The notes under the pieces: model-generated
What the model was told of the DNA's origin: nothing
Databases searched by the model: none
Seen by the model: only the letters and a program-made list of their open reading frames with translations
Translations under genes and position numbers: made by a program
Part shown: positions 35,387 to 42,726 of the stretch, one piece after another
Layout: each line of letters opens with the position of its first letter
Position numbering within the stretch: the first letter of the stretch is position 1
IMG/VR virus record: IMGVR_UViG_3300042518_001860
Span: 32,717-96,716 of that record
Length of the DNA stretch: 64,000 bases
From: a virus
Direction: 5' to 3' (one strand)

Positions 35387-35845
35387 CTACTTCACCGGCA
35401 GCTTGACGGATGGCGGGAGCTTGAGTCCAGACGGGAGGGAGGCTTTGGGCGGTACGACCACAGATGCCGCCGTAGGGAGGCCAGGCGGGGCGGCGGGCGG
35501 TTTGGTATTCGTCCCAATGCCCGACGGGTTCCATTGGGCACCTGTACCCTTGGGTGCGTACGCAGCCACCTGCATCTCCTGCAGCGCGGACTCGTTGCGC
35601 TTGATGTTCTGTCGAGCCTCCTCGAGTAGTGCGTCGAACGCTTTCGCCCGACCTTCTGGAGTGCCATCCGTCTCAACATCTGCACGGACATCCAGGGACA
35701 CCCCGGTCCCGTAGTCGAGCTGCCCGATGTGCAGGGTCACACTGAAATTCGCCAGCCCCGTGACAGGGATCGACTTCTCGCCAACTGGTACGTATTCGGC
35801 TTCGCCGCCTTTGGTCACGCGCTTCACAAAGATAGTCTCAGCCAT
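35387..35845 (-). CDS. First gene of leftward cluster, unknown, 152 aa
   Basis: The product has an N-terminal beta-rich part (TIFVKRVTKGGEAEYVPVGE, FSVTLHIGQLDYGTGVSLDV), a short helix (AKAFDALLEEARQNIKRNES) and a Pro/Lys/Leu-rich tail (GLKLPPSVKLPVK). It starts with ATG preceded by GGAGG at 6 nt and a good promoter about 30 bases upstream. Being first in the operon and well provided with signals, it is probably made early and abundantly. No family recognised. Confidence 0.55.
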   Translation of the reverse strand: MAETIFVKRVTKGGEAEYVPVGEKSIPVTGLANFSVTLHIGQLDYGTGVSLDVRADVETDGTPEGRAKAFDALLEEARQNIKRNESALQEMQVAAYAPKGTGAQWNPSGIGTNTKPPAAPPGLPTAASVVVPPKASLPSGLKLPPSVKLPVK

Positions 35846-35874
35846 TGCTTTCCTCCGCGTTGTGGCTGAGTCGG

Positions 35875-35903
35875 AATGTAATTGTTGGATGGACGCCCGT
35901 CAA
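35875..35903 (-). promoter_or_regulatory. Sigma70-type promoter for the leftward cluster 35845-32661
   Basis: Read on the minus strand, TTGACG (35903-35898) and TACATT (35880-35875) are separated by 17 bases. The -35 box matches five of six consensus bases and the -10 box four. It points at the start of the 35387-35845 gene. Its -35 box is identical to that upstream of the 40123-40392 gene. Confidence 0.55.
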
Positions 35904-35924
35904 GGCTTGTGGTATGAATTCGAC

Positions 35925-37376
35925 ATGCGAATCTTCAAGGGCGCCCTCTTCGGCCCCAATGAGACTATTTTCCCGAGCGCGGGCATGACGTTGTTGACGG
36001 GCCTCTCTGAGCGTCTGAAGCGCTCAATCATGGAGTCCCTGACCAAGCCGCTGGCCCGCAATGAGCGTGATCCGGAAGACTCCCAACCATATGTGGAGCT
36101 CTTCCGCGAGGCGCCGGAGGGGCTCTATGTCCCTCGCTACTACTGGCGGGACGACATTGGGCTCGAGGTAGGTCCTTGCCGAGTCCAGTTCGAGCCGCTC
36201 GACGCTGGCGACTTCAAGCATACCCTGGCCTACCCACCTCGAGAGCACCAGTTGGCTGTCTGCGCTGACCTGGACTCGCTCGGCGGTGCTGACGTTGGTA
36301 TCCAGGCGCCTTGTGGTTTCGGTAAGACCTACTTGGCGGCCTACGCCATCAGCCGGGTTGAGGGGCGTGCGTTGATCATCGTCCCGAACAACAACAAGGC
36401 CTCCGAGTGGCGCAAGGAAATTGCGCGCTTCCTGAATCTTGACCCCGCCCAGATTGGGACCATCCAGGCCGATATCTGCAAGTGGCGGGAGTACCCAGTC
36501 GTCATCGCCATGATGAAGACCATGTCGATGCGGGACTTCCCTCCCGAGCTCGTCAAGGCCTTCGCCGTCACCATTGTAGATGAGGCGCACCTAAGTACTG
36601 CCAGCAAGATCTCGCGCGCCCTTGGTAAGATGGCGGGGCAGCGGATCTTCCTCACTGCCACCCCGGGCCGTGGTGTGCGTCGCGAAGTGGTAGACCTCCA
36701 TTGTGGAGGTCGCTGGCTGCGACCCCAGGCTGAGACCACCCACTGCCGCTTCGAGTTCCTTCCGGTTCCGGTTTGGACAAGGTTTCAAGAGTTGGAGTGG
36801 GAGCAACTCTCCACCCTCATCGGCCGTGATTTCAAGTACGTCGATGTGGCAGCCAAAGTTACCGCACAGCTCTTGGCTCAAGGGCGTAGGGTCCTGGTGG
36901 TCAACCACCAGATCGAACCCCTTTGCCGGGTCCACGCCGCAACCGGGGAGAAGGGTGGTTTCGTTATTGGGCGGGAGAGCTTGAAGAACGTAGCCAAGTC
37001 CTTCCCCGCCCTTCGTCAAATGCTCGAGTCCCGTCCTGAGTCGTCTTGGCCAAAGCGGGCAGACGCCTACATGACCGAGGTGAAGCAGCACATGAACCCC
37101 ATTCTCGGTATCGGCTTGACGAAGACGCAGCCGGCTGGCACGGGGATGGATGTTGCGAACCTGGATGGCGGTGTAATCATGCTGCCAGTTGCGAGCCCCG
37201 ACATGGTGACCCAGCTTCGAGGTCGATGGGAGCGTCCACACCCCGACAAGAAGCCACCAGTCATCGTGGTGCTAGTTCCCGATACTTCAGACGGTCGCGC
37301 TCGCGCGCAGACCATGCAGGCATCCCTGCGGCGGGCAGGGCATACCATTTTCGAACACCCGCCGATGACCCTTTGA
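35925..37376 (+). CDS. SF2 DEAH-type DNA helicase
   Basis: The 483-residue protein has helicase motifs in order: Q-like YPPREHQLAVCADLD, motif I APCGFGKTYLA (about residues 128-138), motif Ia LIIVPNNN, motif II VDEAHLS (Asp219 to His222), motif III FLTATPGRG, and later LVVNHQIEPL and a C-terminal motif VI-like TQLRGRWERPHP. This is the arrangement of UvsW-like or RecG/XPB-type SF2 helicases that move branched DNA, which fits the neighbouring RuvC. I chose ATG 35925; another ATG at 35889 is in frame. No good ribosome site is seen for either, so the mRNA might be nearly leaderless. Confidence 0.82.
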   Translation: MRIFKGALFGPNETIFPSAGMTLLTGLSERLKRSIMESLTKPLARNERDPEDSQPYVELFREAPEGLYVPRYYWRDDIGLEVGPCRVQFEPLDAGDFKHTLAYPPREHQLAVCADLDSLGGADVGIQAPCGFGKTYLAAYAISRVEGRALIIVPNNNKASEWRKEIARFLNLDPAQIGTIQADICKWREYPVVIAMMKTMSMRDFPPELVKAFAVTIVDEAHLSTASKISRALGKMAGQRIFLTATPGRGVRREVVDLHCGGRWLRPQAETTHCRFEFLPVPVWTRFQELEWEQLSTLIGRDFKYVDVAAKVTAQLLAQGRRVLVVNHQIEPLCRVHAATGEKGGFVIGRESLKNVAKSFPALRQMLESRPESSWPKRADAYMTEVKQHMNPILGIGLTKTQPAGTGMDVANLDGGVIMLPVASPDMVTQLRGRWERPHPDKKPPVIVVLVPDTSDGRARAQTMQASLRRAGHTIFEHPPMTL

Positions 37377-37387
37377 ACGGAGGACCT

Positions 37388-37948
37388 TTGAAGATCCACA
37401 CCCCCCAGTCCCAGACTCTCAATATCGACATCAAACTCGAGCCGCCGACCCAGGTGGAGGCCCAAGTCGGACCTGACGGTCGGTTCACGACGGACTCCAT
37501 CGCGAATATGCTGTTCTCGGCTCAAGCGCGGCAGCGATACTTGGCCAATGCCTATTCGGACTTTCGAGCGCGGCTGAGCGCAGCCTTTCCGGTGTTCGGG
37601 CAGTTGCTCGACGAGCTTGAACAACTCCCCGAGACGATTTCGAAGCTCGAGGGTGAGATCAAACTGCGGGCCAAGCAGGCCGGAAGCAGCTTGAGCTACA
37701 AGCGTCTGGGGTTCGACGTGAAATTCTCGAACCCGACGAAGAAGACTATGAACCTGCAGAAGTTCCTTGCGAGCTACCCCAATGCCCGCAAGGATTGGCC
37801 GCAGGTCTTCGAGGTGGTCGAGACCATCAACCTCGAGACCCTCGAGATGCTCATCGCAGCTAACCAAATTCCTGAGACCGTGAAGACCTTCATCGAGGCC
37901 ACCCCGACGACCAGGGAAGGTCGGGTCGAGCTCAAGTATCTTGACTGA
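37388..37948 (+). CDS. Unknown protein after helicase, 186 aa
   Basis: The start is a TTG at 37388 preceded by GGAGG at a good distance, eleven bases after the helicase stop; the frame upstream of it is only an overlap with the helicase. The protein is mainly helical in its middle (RARLSAAFPVFGQLLDELEQ, PETISKLEGEIKLRAKQ) and its C-terminus carries a second helical part (NLETLEMLIAANQIPETVKT). Coupling to the helicase suggests a partner. Family not recognised. Confidence 0.6.
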   Translation: MKIHTPQSQTLNIDIKLEPPTQVEAQVGPDGRFTTDSIANMLFSAQARQRYLANAYSDFRARLSAAFPVFGQLLDELEQLPETISKLEGEIKLRAKQAGSSLSYKRLGFDVKFSNPTKKTMNLQKFLASYPNARKDWPQVFEVVETINLETLEMLIAANQIPETVKTFIEATPTTREGRVELKYLD

Positions 37949-37952
37949 GGTA

Positions 37953-37997
37953 CAAAAAGAAACGGCCTACCGAGGGGAGGAGACTCGGTAGGCCGTT
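37953..37997 (-). terminator. Terminator for the leftward 38092-38697 gene
   Basis: A perfect 14-base-pair inverted repeat (AACGGCCTACCGAG and its complement, 37961-37974 and 37984-37997) with a 9-base loop is followed, on the minus strand, by TCTTTTTG. On the plus strand there is no T-run, so it chiefly ends leftward transcription, while also sitting between two convergent genes. Confidence 0.85.
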
Positions 37998-38027
37998 GGG
38001 GCCAGGTTGCTCACCTGGCTGATACGC

Positions 38028-38081
38028 GAACCACTGAGGGGTACCACCGCAGGAGTTTTACCCAACGACCCTCAGTGGTTC
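38028..38081. other. Long inverted repeat between convergent genes
   Basis: Perfect 13-base arms (GAACCACTGAGGG, 38028-38040; complement at 38069-38081) enclose 28 bases. A smaller hairpin (GCCAGG/CCTGGC, 38001-38019) lies beside it. There is no T-run on either strand, so it may be a transcript-end stabiliser or a second, weak terminator. Confidence 0.6.
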
Positions 38082-38091
38082 AACTCTGAAC

Positions 38092-38697
38092 TCAGATGAC
38101 GGGGCAGACGATGTAGTTGACGACGAGTTCGATGTCACCCGCCGTGAGGTTGACCACATCATCATCCGTCAGCGTGATCGTGAGCCGAATCTTGGCGCCG
38201 CTGATGTCCGAAGCCACGGTGCCCGAAGTGAGCGCCCGCTCGGTGACACCGGCCAAAATATTCTCGCTGGCGTCAAACAGGTTCGCCGTTCCCACGATCC
38301 CCGACGCGACCACTGCAGCCGAGACATCACCGCTGGCGACGACCTCGTGAACGATGAGCTTGGCATTGATGAGCGTGGCACCCACCGGGAGGGCCACATC
38401 ATCGGTGAATGCCTGCGACACATCTTCCGCAGTGAAACTGCCCTTATCGAAGGATACGCGAAGGCGCTTGGTGCCGGTCTTGCCGACATCGTAAGCGTCA
38501 CAGACGAACTGGTATTCGATGCTGCCGGCGGCCTCGAGGTCGTACAGACCCTTGGCAAGGGCAGGACCCTTGTCGAAGGAGAAGGTGTCCGGAGTCAGAC
38601 CCTCGAAGATCTGGACACCAGAGTGCGCGGCGATGGGGGGAACACCCGGTACGTCGAGAATCGGCGCACCCGTGAAGTTGTAGACCTGGAGCTTCAT
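38092..38697 (-). CDS. Isolated virion-like protein (decoration/fibre candidate), 201 aa
   Basis: The 201-residue protein is beta-rich with Val/Thr/Asp/Ala (LQVYNFTGAPILDVPGVPPI, ALPVGATLINAKLIVHEVVA) and a TLTDDDVVNLTAGDIELVVN end; it looks like a folded structural or decoration protein. It has a strong ribosome site (CAGGAG, 8 nt before ATG). It is separated from its neighbours by its own terminator on one side and a leader region with hairpin, small ORF and promoter on the other, which suggests abundant, independently timed expression. No family recognised. Confidence 0.6.
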   Translation of the reverse strand: MKLQVYNFTGAPILDVPGVPPIAAHSGVQIFEGLTPDTFSFDKGPALAKGLYDLEAAGSIEYQFVCDAYDVGKTGTKRLRVSFDKGSFTAEDVSQAFTDDVALPVGATLINAKLIVHEVVASGDVSAAVVASGIVGTANLFDASENILAGVTERALTSGTVASDISGAKIRLTITLTDDDVVNLTAGDIELVVNYIVCPVI

Positions 38698-38756
38698 GAA
38701 GCATCTCCTGAATGAGGTTGAGCGTACGCGCGCTCATTCTCAGTCACACCGCGCCA

Positions 38757-38780
38757 TAGATCCAGAAAAATCTGGATCTA
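38757..38780. other. Perfect hairpin in the leader of the 38092-38697 gene
   Basis: Ten-base arms TAGATCCAGA and TCTGGATCTA enclose four A (plus strand). The T of the loop on the minus-strand transcript is not a terminator tract. One end forms the stop codon of the small ORF at 38778-38843, so translation of that ORF would reach the stem. Confidence 0.7.
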
Positions 38781-38843
38781 CATCCACCCGCCGTTGCAGC
38801 CGTTGAGGTACTGGAGAACCGTCAGACCGATGAGAGTGAGCAA
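38778..38843 (-). CDS. Candidate 21-residue leader ORF
   Basis: A TTG start preceded by GAGGAGGT at 5 nt opens a 22-codon frame encoding a hydrophobic peptide (MLTLIGLTVLQY, then LNGCNGGWM). It is far below ordinary gene size, but the ribosome site is among the best in the window, and it lies between a promoter and the 201-residue gene. It may be a regulatory leader peptide or a tiny membrane protein. Whether it is translated is not shown by sequence alone. Confidence 0.35.
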   Translation of the reverse strand: MLTLIGLTVLQYLNGCNGGWM

Positions 38844-38882
38844 GTCGACCTCCTCAAGAGTTTCACAACTGTTCGTAGCTCA

Positions 38883-38911
38883 CTTTTACACGACGCCTAG
38901 ATCGCGTTCAA
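38883..38911 (-). promoter_or_regulatory. Possible promoter for the leader ORF and 38092-38697 gene
   Basis: On the minus strand TTGAAC (38911-38906) and TAAAAG (38888-38883) are 17 bases apart, each matching four of six sigma70 consensus bases. It overlaps the end of the 38908-39180 gene and lies about 40 bases ahead of the leader ORF. The match is modest. Confidence 0.4.
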
Positions 38912-39180
38912 CGAAAATCTTTCAGGGGTGAACGGAAACAATTCGCGGCGTACTCGTGGCCGATGCCTGATGTGTCCACGAGGATGAACTTGAAGTCGTC
39001 AATCTGTCCCTGGACCACAGCACCTACCCCCACGTCAGACTCGTGCCCGACAAGGGTGCAGGCCCAGAGGTCGAGCTCTCGAGGGAGATTCTGAGCAGGT
39101 ACCACCTGCTGCGCCGGGGTAGAGCACGCCGAGGATGCGGCGATGACGATGATCAAGACGAGGCGGAAGAGTGCGGACAT
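38908..39180 (-). CDS. Small secreted protein, probable lipoprotein, 90 aa
   Basis: The start at ATG 39180 gives MSALFRLVLIIVIAASSACS, a basic-hydrophobic leader ending at a cysteine, which resembles a lipoprotein signal although the box (SSAC) is not the strict form. The mature part is short with two more Cys (LWACTLVGHES, AANCFRSP). It could be an outer-membrane spanin subunit or a superinfection exclusion lipoprotein. Neither is proven. It overlaps the next upstream gene by one base. Confidence 0.5.
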   Translation of the reverse strand: MSALFRLVLIIVIAASSACSTPAQQVVPAQNLPRELDLWACTLVGHESDVGVGAVVQGQIDDFKFILVDTSGIGHEYAANCFRSPLKDFR

Positions 39181-39479
39181 CAAATGGGGCTCCGCTGAAG
39201 AATGGCCTGTTGAGACGGCTGCAGGCGAATGTAGGTGATGAGGGTAGGGAGCTCGAATCGCTCCTGGTGGTGGACCACGAAGATCCCACGGCAATCACTC
39301 GACAGTCGGTAGGTGTCGTTCGGCGTCCTCCCGCGACGCTGAAGAATGGCGGACACCAGACCTGGGTCAATGTCCTGAGCGTCGTACAAGTAGGCGGCCT
39401 CCATGTCCGTGAAGTCGGCTGCCGGGTAGTGCTCTCGGTACCTGTCGAGGGCGTGGAGCTTGATGTAAATCTGTTTCAT
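39180..39479 (-). CDS. Hypothetical protein, 99 aa
   Basis: From ATG 39479 the protein reads MKQIYIKLHALDRYREHYP, then LVSAILQRRGRTPNDTYRLS and GIFVVHHQERFELPTLITYI. An early HALxR, a central strand with a basic helix and a late ITY strand recall RelE-like or DUF4258-type small folds, but this is a weak resemblance. It lies between the lipoprotein gene and a longer unknown gene with overlapping ends. Confidence 0.45.
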   Translation of the reverse strand: MKQIYIKLHALDRYREHYPAADFTDMEAAYLYDAQDIDPGLVSAILQRRGRTPNDTYRLSSDCRGIFVVHHQERFELPTLITYIRLQPSQQAILQRSPI

Positions 39480-40126
39480 TCGACGCAGACCTTGATGTGG
39501 TATCCGTTCTTCCGCCCCCAGCGGACCAGACTGCGGATTGCGTTTGCGAATCTTTGGACTCGTCTCGGGTTCGGTTTGAGACTGAAGCTGAAGCCGGTAC
39601 CGCTGCTCGTGATGTTGTAGGCACTGACTCGACTGGTTCCGGCTGCGTCTCGCAGCCAAGACTGAATTCGTGGGTCGACTACCCCGAACTCGGCGTCGCG
39701 GAACCTGAACAAGTCGACATAAGCGTCAAGCGCCTCTGGATATGGGCAGGGTACGAGTTCTCCAGTTTGCAGCACAGTGGTGATGCCCTGAATCAAATCG
39801 TAGCGCCCTCTCTGCTCGGCGATGAGGCGGAAGTCGGATCTGGGACGACGTTCCCGGCTCTCGACCTCTGACTCATCCGTACCAATCAAGAAAACATCTG
39901 TCTGCGTGAAGTTCCCAGCGGGGTCCATCGCGGTCCAAGTTTGGCTTGCCCAGGCGTCAACCCATTCAGCCTCGCGCCCCTCCCAAACTGGAGGAGGTGC
40001 AGGTGGCTTTGGCGGCTGAATGGCGAATAGGCTCTCGGGAAGTTGAACGAAGACGTAGGCACGACGGCCCCAAAAGCCGTTGCTGAAGCTACGGTGGATG
40101 CCACGGCAGAGTCGATCTGCATTCAA
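39476..40126 (-). CDS. Hypothetical protein, 216 aa
   Basis: The protein has a Pro-rich linker (AIQPPKPPAPPPVWEGREA) near residue 35, a middle region with ESRERRPRSDFRLIAEQRGR, and a basic C-terminus (FSLKPNPRRVQRFANAIRSL, VRWGRKNGYHIKVCVE). The pattern could be a nucleic-acid-associated protein. It is coupled to the ribbon-helix-helix gene by a four-base overlap. No family recognised. Confidence 0.5.
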   Translation of the reverse strand: MNADRLCRGIHRSFSNGFWGRRAYVFVQLPESLFAIQPPKPPAPPPVWEGREAEWVDAWASQTWTAMDPAGNFTQTDVFLIGTDESEVESRERRPRSDFRLIAEQRGRYDLIQGITTVLQTGELVPCPYPEALDAYVDLFRFRDAEFGVVDPRIQSWLRDAAGTSRVSAYNITSSGTGFSFSLKPNPRRVQRFANAIRSLVRWGRKNGYHIKVCVE

Positions 40127-40392
40127 AGTTGAGGCTCCTGGGTGAGCTCGACTGCGGGGCAGAACTTCGAGATCAGTTCGAGGTAGAGTTCGACCGGGAC
40201 CTGGACGAAGCCGTGTGTGACCTCGGTAGCGGCGGGGACGGAAACCTCGTCGGAACCTGACCGCGCTTCGGTCAGGGCCCTCGTGAGGATCTGAACGGCG
40301 GCGGTGGAACGGCCGACGCCCATTTGGGCTGCGGCTTGGTCAAGAAGGGTGGCGGCTTCAGGTCCGAGCCGAATGCCGATGGGGTTGCTCAT
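40123..40392 (-). CDS. Ribbon-helix-helix DNA-binding regulator
   Basis: The start at ATG 40392 follows AGGAG at 7 nt. The first 48 residues (PIGIRLGPEAATLLDQAAAQ, MGVGRSTAAVQILTRALTEA) have the strand-helix-helix form of Arc/MetJ-type repressors: a short strand IGIRL, then two helices with G-R-S at the turn. It heads a leftward operon and faces the long control region, so it may regulate its own promoter or the divergent replication operon. Confidence 0.65.
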   Translation of the reverse strand: MSNPIGIRLGPEAATLLDQAAAQMGVGRSTAAVQILTRALTEARSGSDEVSVPAATEVTHGFVQVPVELYLELISKFCPAVELTQEPQL

Positions 40393-40419
40393 GTGCATCT
40401 CCTGGTGGGTTGCACGAGC

Positions 40420-40448
40420 AGTAGAGCAGAAACTGTTGCTACCGTCAA
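40420..40448 (-). promoter_or_regulatory. Sigma70-type promoter for the ribbon-helix-helix gene
   Basis: On the minus strand TTGACG (40448-40443) and TCTACT (40425-40420) are separated by 17 bases. The -35 box equals that at 35903-35898. The start codon follows about 30 bases downstream. Confidence 0.55.
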
Positions 40449-40620
40449 CAAGCATTTGAAAGCGGAGATCAGATTGTAAAATTCGGTGCGGGTCCGCCAA
40501 GGGTAGCGTCCAGCGGGAGAGCACCCCTTGGGGCGCATGATCTAGACAGTGTCAAGCGTCGCAAACCCGCACAACTTCGTAGCCTGGGGGGTGAGCCCGA
40601 GCGGGTCAGAAATTTTGGTT

Positions 40621-40660
40621 TTTTTACCGGAACTGCCCCCCCTTATAATCCCCCTATAAG
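40621..40660 (+). promoter_or_regulatory. Likely rightward promoter with consensus -10
   Basis: TATAAT (40644-40649) is a perfect -10 box and TATAAG (40655-40660) a near copy 5 bases further on. The -35 region is weak (TTTTTA at a 17-base spacing), which suggests an activator, an extended element or a phage-specific factor. It would drive the replication operon beginning at 40913. Confidence 0.45.
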
Positions 40661-40667
40661 GTACTTA

Positions 40668-40705
40668 GTTATATTCTCTTTCGCTTACGCTCAAGAGAAC
40701 ATAAC
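40668..40705. other. Hairpin upstream of the replication operon
   Basis: GTTATATTCTCTT pairs with AAGAGAACATAAC (one mismatch) around a 12-base loop (TCGCTTACGCTC). It lies in an A/T-rich part just downstream of the -10 boxes, so it would be in the 5' leader of the operon's mRNA or could be part of an origin. Confidence 0.65.
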
Positions 40706-40723
40706 GGATCAGGACCCCCCGTA

Positions 40724-40741
40724 GCCCCCGCAAGCGGGGGC
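40724..40741. other. GC-rich hairpin
   Basis: GCCCCCGC and GCGGGGGC form an 8-base-pair stem with an AA turn. A second imperfect stem (CTCGG/CCGAG, about 40752-40770) follows. No T-run follows either, so they are not ordinary terminators. Confidence 0.55.
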
Positions 40742-40771
40742 AGAAGAGGGGCTCGGCCCTTCGGTCCGAGG

Positions 40772-40803
40772 AACCCCAGAACCCCAGAACCCCAGAACCC
40801 CAA
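40772..40803. repeat. Four 8-base direct repeats (iteron-like)
   Basis: AACCCCAG occurs three times in tandem and is followed by AACCCCAA, with no spacers. Short C-rich tandem repeats just before replication genes are typical of initiator-binding or recombination-prone sites. They are too short and unspaced to be CRISPR. Confidence 0.7.
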
Positions 40804-40912
40804 AAGGCAGTTCCAGGTAACTAGGCATCCGCGCGCTGGCGGCGAAAAAACACTGGACTTTGCTCCCCATTCAGGGCTAAAACGTGGTCACCACTTCCGC
40901 AGGAGTTGGTTC

Positions 40913-42460
40913 ATGCGAACCTCCCAGGACATGAAAGACGTCGTGACCACAGTGACCGTCCCCAACACCAAGGGGCCCTTCGTCACGGTGGACATTCCGC
41001 GCCGCTTGGTTCAGGCCTACTCGGCCGACCGCTCGGACCAGTACACGGCTCGTGCTCTTGCGGCCTTGGCCTGCAACATGGGCCAGCGGGACAAGGTCTA
41101 CTCCGCCGCGGCATTCCTCGACTTCTGTGCTGCGTTGCCTTTTGCCCTTCACCGCATCGAGTTCCGCCGCTACCTGAAGCGCCATGTCTACTGCGAGTTC
41201 CGCACCGTGGCCAAGTTCCGTGTCGTCGGTCTCGCCGAGGGGCCCATCTGCAAGGCCACCATCCCGACCGAGGGTCTGACCATCGCCGAGATTTGCGAGG
41301 TTATCGAGGCTCAGGTGCTGGGGCGGAAGTCAGAGCTCTGGGACCGCATCAACCCCAACCAGTACGTTCCGTTCAAGATCCCCGTGCAGCCGCTTCCCGT
41401 CGAGCAGATGCGAGCTAACGCCGCCCGCATGGACGCTCGCTCGCACAGCGCTGGTTCTTCTCGTGCCCGCCGCCGTCGTCGGGCCGTCGAACTCTTCTCG
41501 AAGACCCGGGGTGTTCAGATGTCCAATCTCCGCGCCGTCCTCCGCGCTGCCCCGCGGCAGCAACCCGTTCAGGACTTCTCCGCACAGGCCGACAAGGCTT
41601 TCGCGAAGATGCTCAAGGACGCTACCCCGGTTTCTCCGGACGAAGACCCTGAGCAAGTCGCCCTGACCGTTGTTGGGACCTTGGCCAACCTCGGCGCCCG
41701 CTATGCCTACAAGTACCTCCGGGTTGACGATTACGCCCTTGTTGCGGCTCGGGACTACATCCAGTTCCTGCACGATGTTGTGCGCAGTCCAGACCCGGAC
41801 GACCCATTCCACAGCCGTATCTGCCGCTTGGCGCGCGGGAACGTGAACCAGCTTGCGGTCGATCTCGTCTGGGGCATTTTTACCTTCGAGAACCCCTACG
41901 GCGCGGTGAGTGAGGCGTCCATCGTCCTTGACACGCAGCGTACCTCGATGGTCTTCTCGCGAGGCCTGACAGCCTGTGACCGAGCGCGAGATGCAGTCTC
42001 GACCGGCACCAAAGAGCTCACCTTCAATGCCCTCTTCTCGCGACAGCGCACCAAGGAAGGGCTGCCCTCTGCCCGGTACCCTGCATGGCAGCCGCCGAAA
42101 GTTGCTTCGCTCCCGGCAGCTTTCTCCGAGCGTGACCTTCGCCCGCCGACGATCACCAGCCCGGACGTTGAGGTATGCGAACTCGACGTGCGTGAACTGG
42201 CCCAGCAGTTGACCCCCAAGGATGCCTCCGAGGAGGAGTACAAGCGGGTGGTCATGTTGGCCATGGGGGGTTCACTCCGGGCCGAGGCGCGGCTCCACAA
42301 GTTCACCGAGGCCGCGAAAGCCACTGGTAGTTCTGTAGAGGTCATCAAGGGTCAAGTTGAGAGCCTCCTTGGGGGCTCCCTTCGAGATGCCCGCCAAGTG
42401 GCCTTCCCGCGATTGAAACGCGGTAAACTCCTTCCTGGCGACCAGGGATGGATGCCGTGA
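40913..42460 (+). CDS. Unknown 515-aa protein heading the replication operon
   Basis: The gene has a strong ribosome site (CAGGAG, 8 nt before ATG) and biased codon use, suggesting abundant expression. The N-terminal third (VDIPRRLVQAYSADRSDQYT, LALAACN-like helix, FRTVAKFRVVGLAEGP) may bind DNA. A very basic patch (SRARRRRRAVELFSKTR) lies near residue 185. The rest is helical with no ATPase or nuclease motif visible. Position right after the iteron-like region makes an origin-binding protein an attractive guess, but nothing in the sequence proves it. Confidence 0.6.
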   Translation: MRTSQDMKDVVTTVTVPNTKGPFVTVDIPRRLVQAYSADRSDQYTARALAALACNMGQRDKVYSAAAFLDFCAALPFALHRIEFRRYLKRHVYCEFRTVAKFRVVGLAEGPICKATIPTEGLTIAEICEVIEAQVLGRKSELWDRINPNQYVPFKIPVQPLPVEQMRANAARMDARSHSAGSSRARRRRRAVELFSKTRGVQMSNLRAVLRAAPRQQPVQDFSAQADKAFAKMLKDATPVSPDEDPEQVALTVVGTLANLGARYAYKYLRVDDYALVAARDYIQFLHDVVRSPDPDDPFHSRICRLARGNVNQLAVDLVWGIFTFENPYGAVSEASIVLDTQRTSMVFSRGLTACDRARDAVSTGTKELTFNALFSRQRTKEGLPSARYPAWQPPKVASLPAAFSERDLRPPTITSPDVEVCELDVRELAQQLTPKDASEEEYKRVVMLAMGGSLRAEARLHKFTEAAKATGSSVEVIKGQVESLLGGSLRDARQVAFPRLKRGKLLPGDQGWMP

Positions 42461-42726
42461 TGTCACCGGAACTTCGTGAGAAGATCCGGCAGCGCATCCT
42501 CAAAACCCTCGAGCATAGTCCCAAGAGCGCCAGCGACCTTCGTATGGTGCTGGGACATTCGACCACCAATCTCTCAGCCGTACTCCGGGAGCTCGAGGCT
42601 GAAGGGATTATCAAGCGTGAACCTGTCAAAGTCAGCGTAGACCAGAAACGGATGTCTCCATGGGGCCCCAACAGCACTGCTCGGGCCTACTCTCTGGTTC
42701 ATGGGGGTTCTTGTGGCAAGAACTGA
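42460..42726 (+). CDS. Winged-helix DNA-binding protein A
   Basis: I chose the ATG that shares bases with the previous stop (TGATG). The 88-residue product has a winged-helix layout: REKIRQRILKTLEHSPKSAS, then DLRMVLGHSTTNLSAVLREL for the recognition helix and EAEGIIKREPVKVSVDQKRM for the wing. The next gene encodes a second protein of the same type, so the pair probably arose by duplication. They could be regulators or replication accessories. Confidence 0.65.
   Translation: MSPELREKIRQRILKTLEHSPKSASDLRMVLGHSTTNLSAVLRELEAEGIIKREPVKVSVDQKRMSPWGPNSTARAYSLVHGGSCGKN

Larger units (their letters stand above)
40449..40912. other. Long intergenic control region, candidate replication origin
   Basis: Together with 40393-40448 this is the only non-coding stretch over 300 bases. 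From left to right it holds a GC-rich part without clear signals (40500-40610), an A/T-rich run with seven T (40610-40626), a C-rich tract with TATAAT and TATAAG boxes (40644-40660), an interrupted 13-base-pair hairpin (40668-40705), a GC-rich hairpin (40724-40741), four 8-base direct repeats (40772-40803), and the ribosome site of the 40913 gene. No tRNA or credible ORF is seen. It lies just before the replication operon and between divergent transcription units. Confidence 0.5.

Noticed and set aside
37949-38091. Small gene between the two convergent genes
   Set aside because: The space is occupied by three inverted repeats and shows no open frame with a ribosome site.
40500-40620. tRNA gene in the control region
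   Set aside because: Some short complementary stretches exist, but no cloverleaf with a TTCRA-type loop or CCA-end-like acceptor stem could be built.
40772-40803. CRISPR-like array
   Set aside because: Eight-base units in direct contact, with no spacers; iteron-like or slippage repeats fit better.
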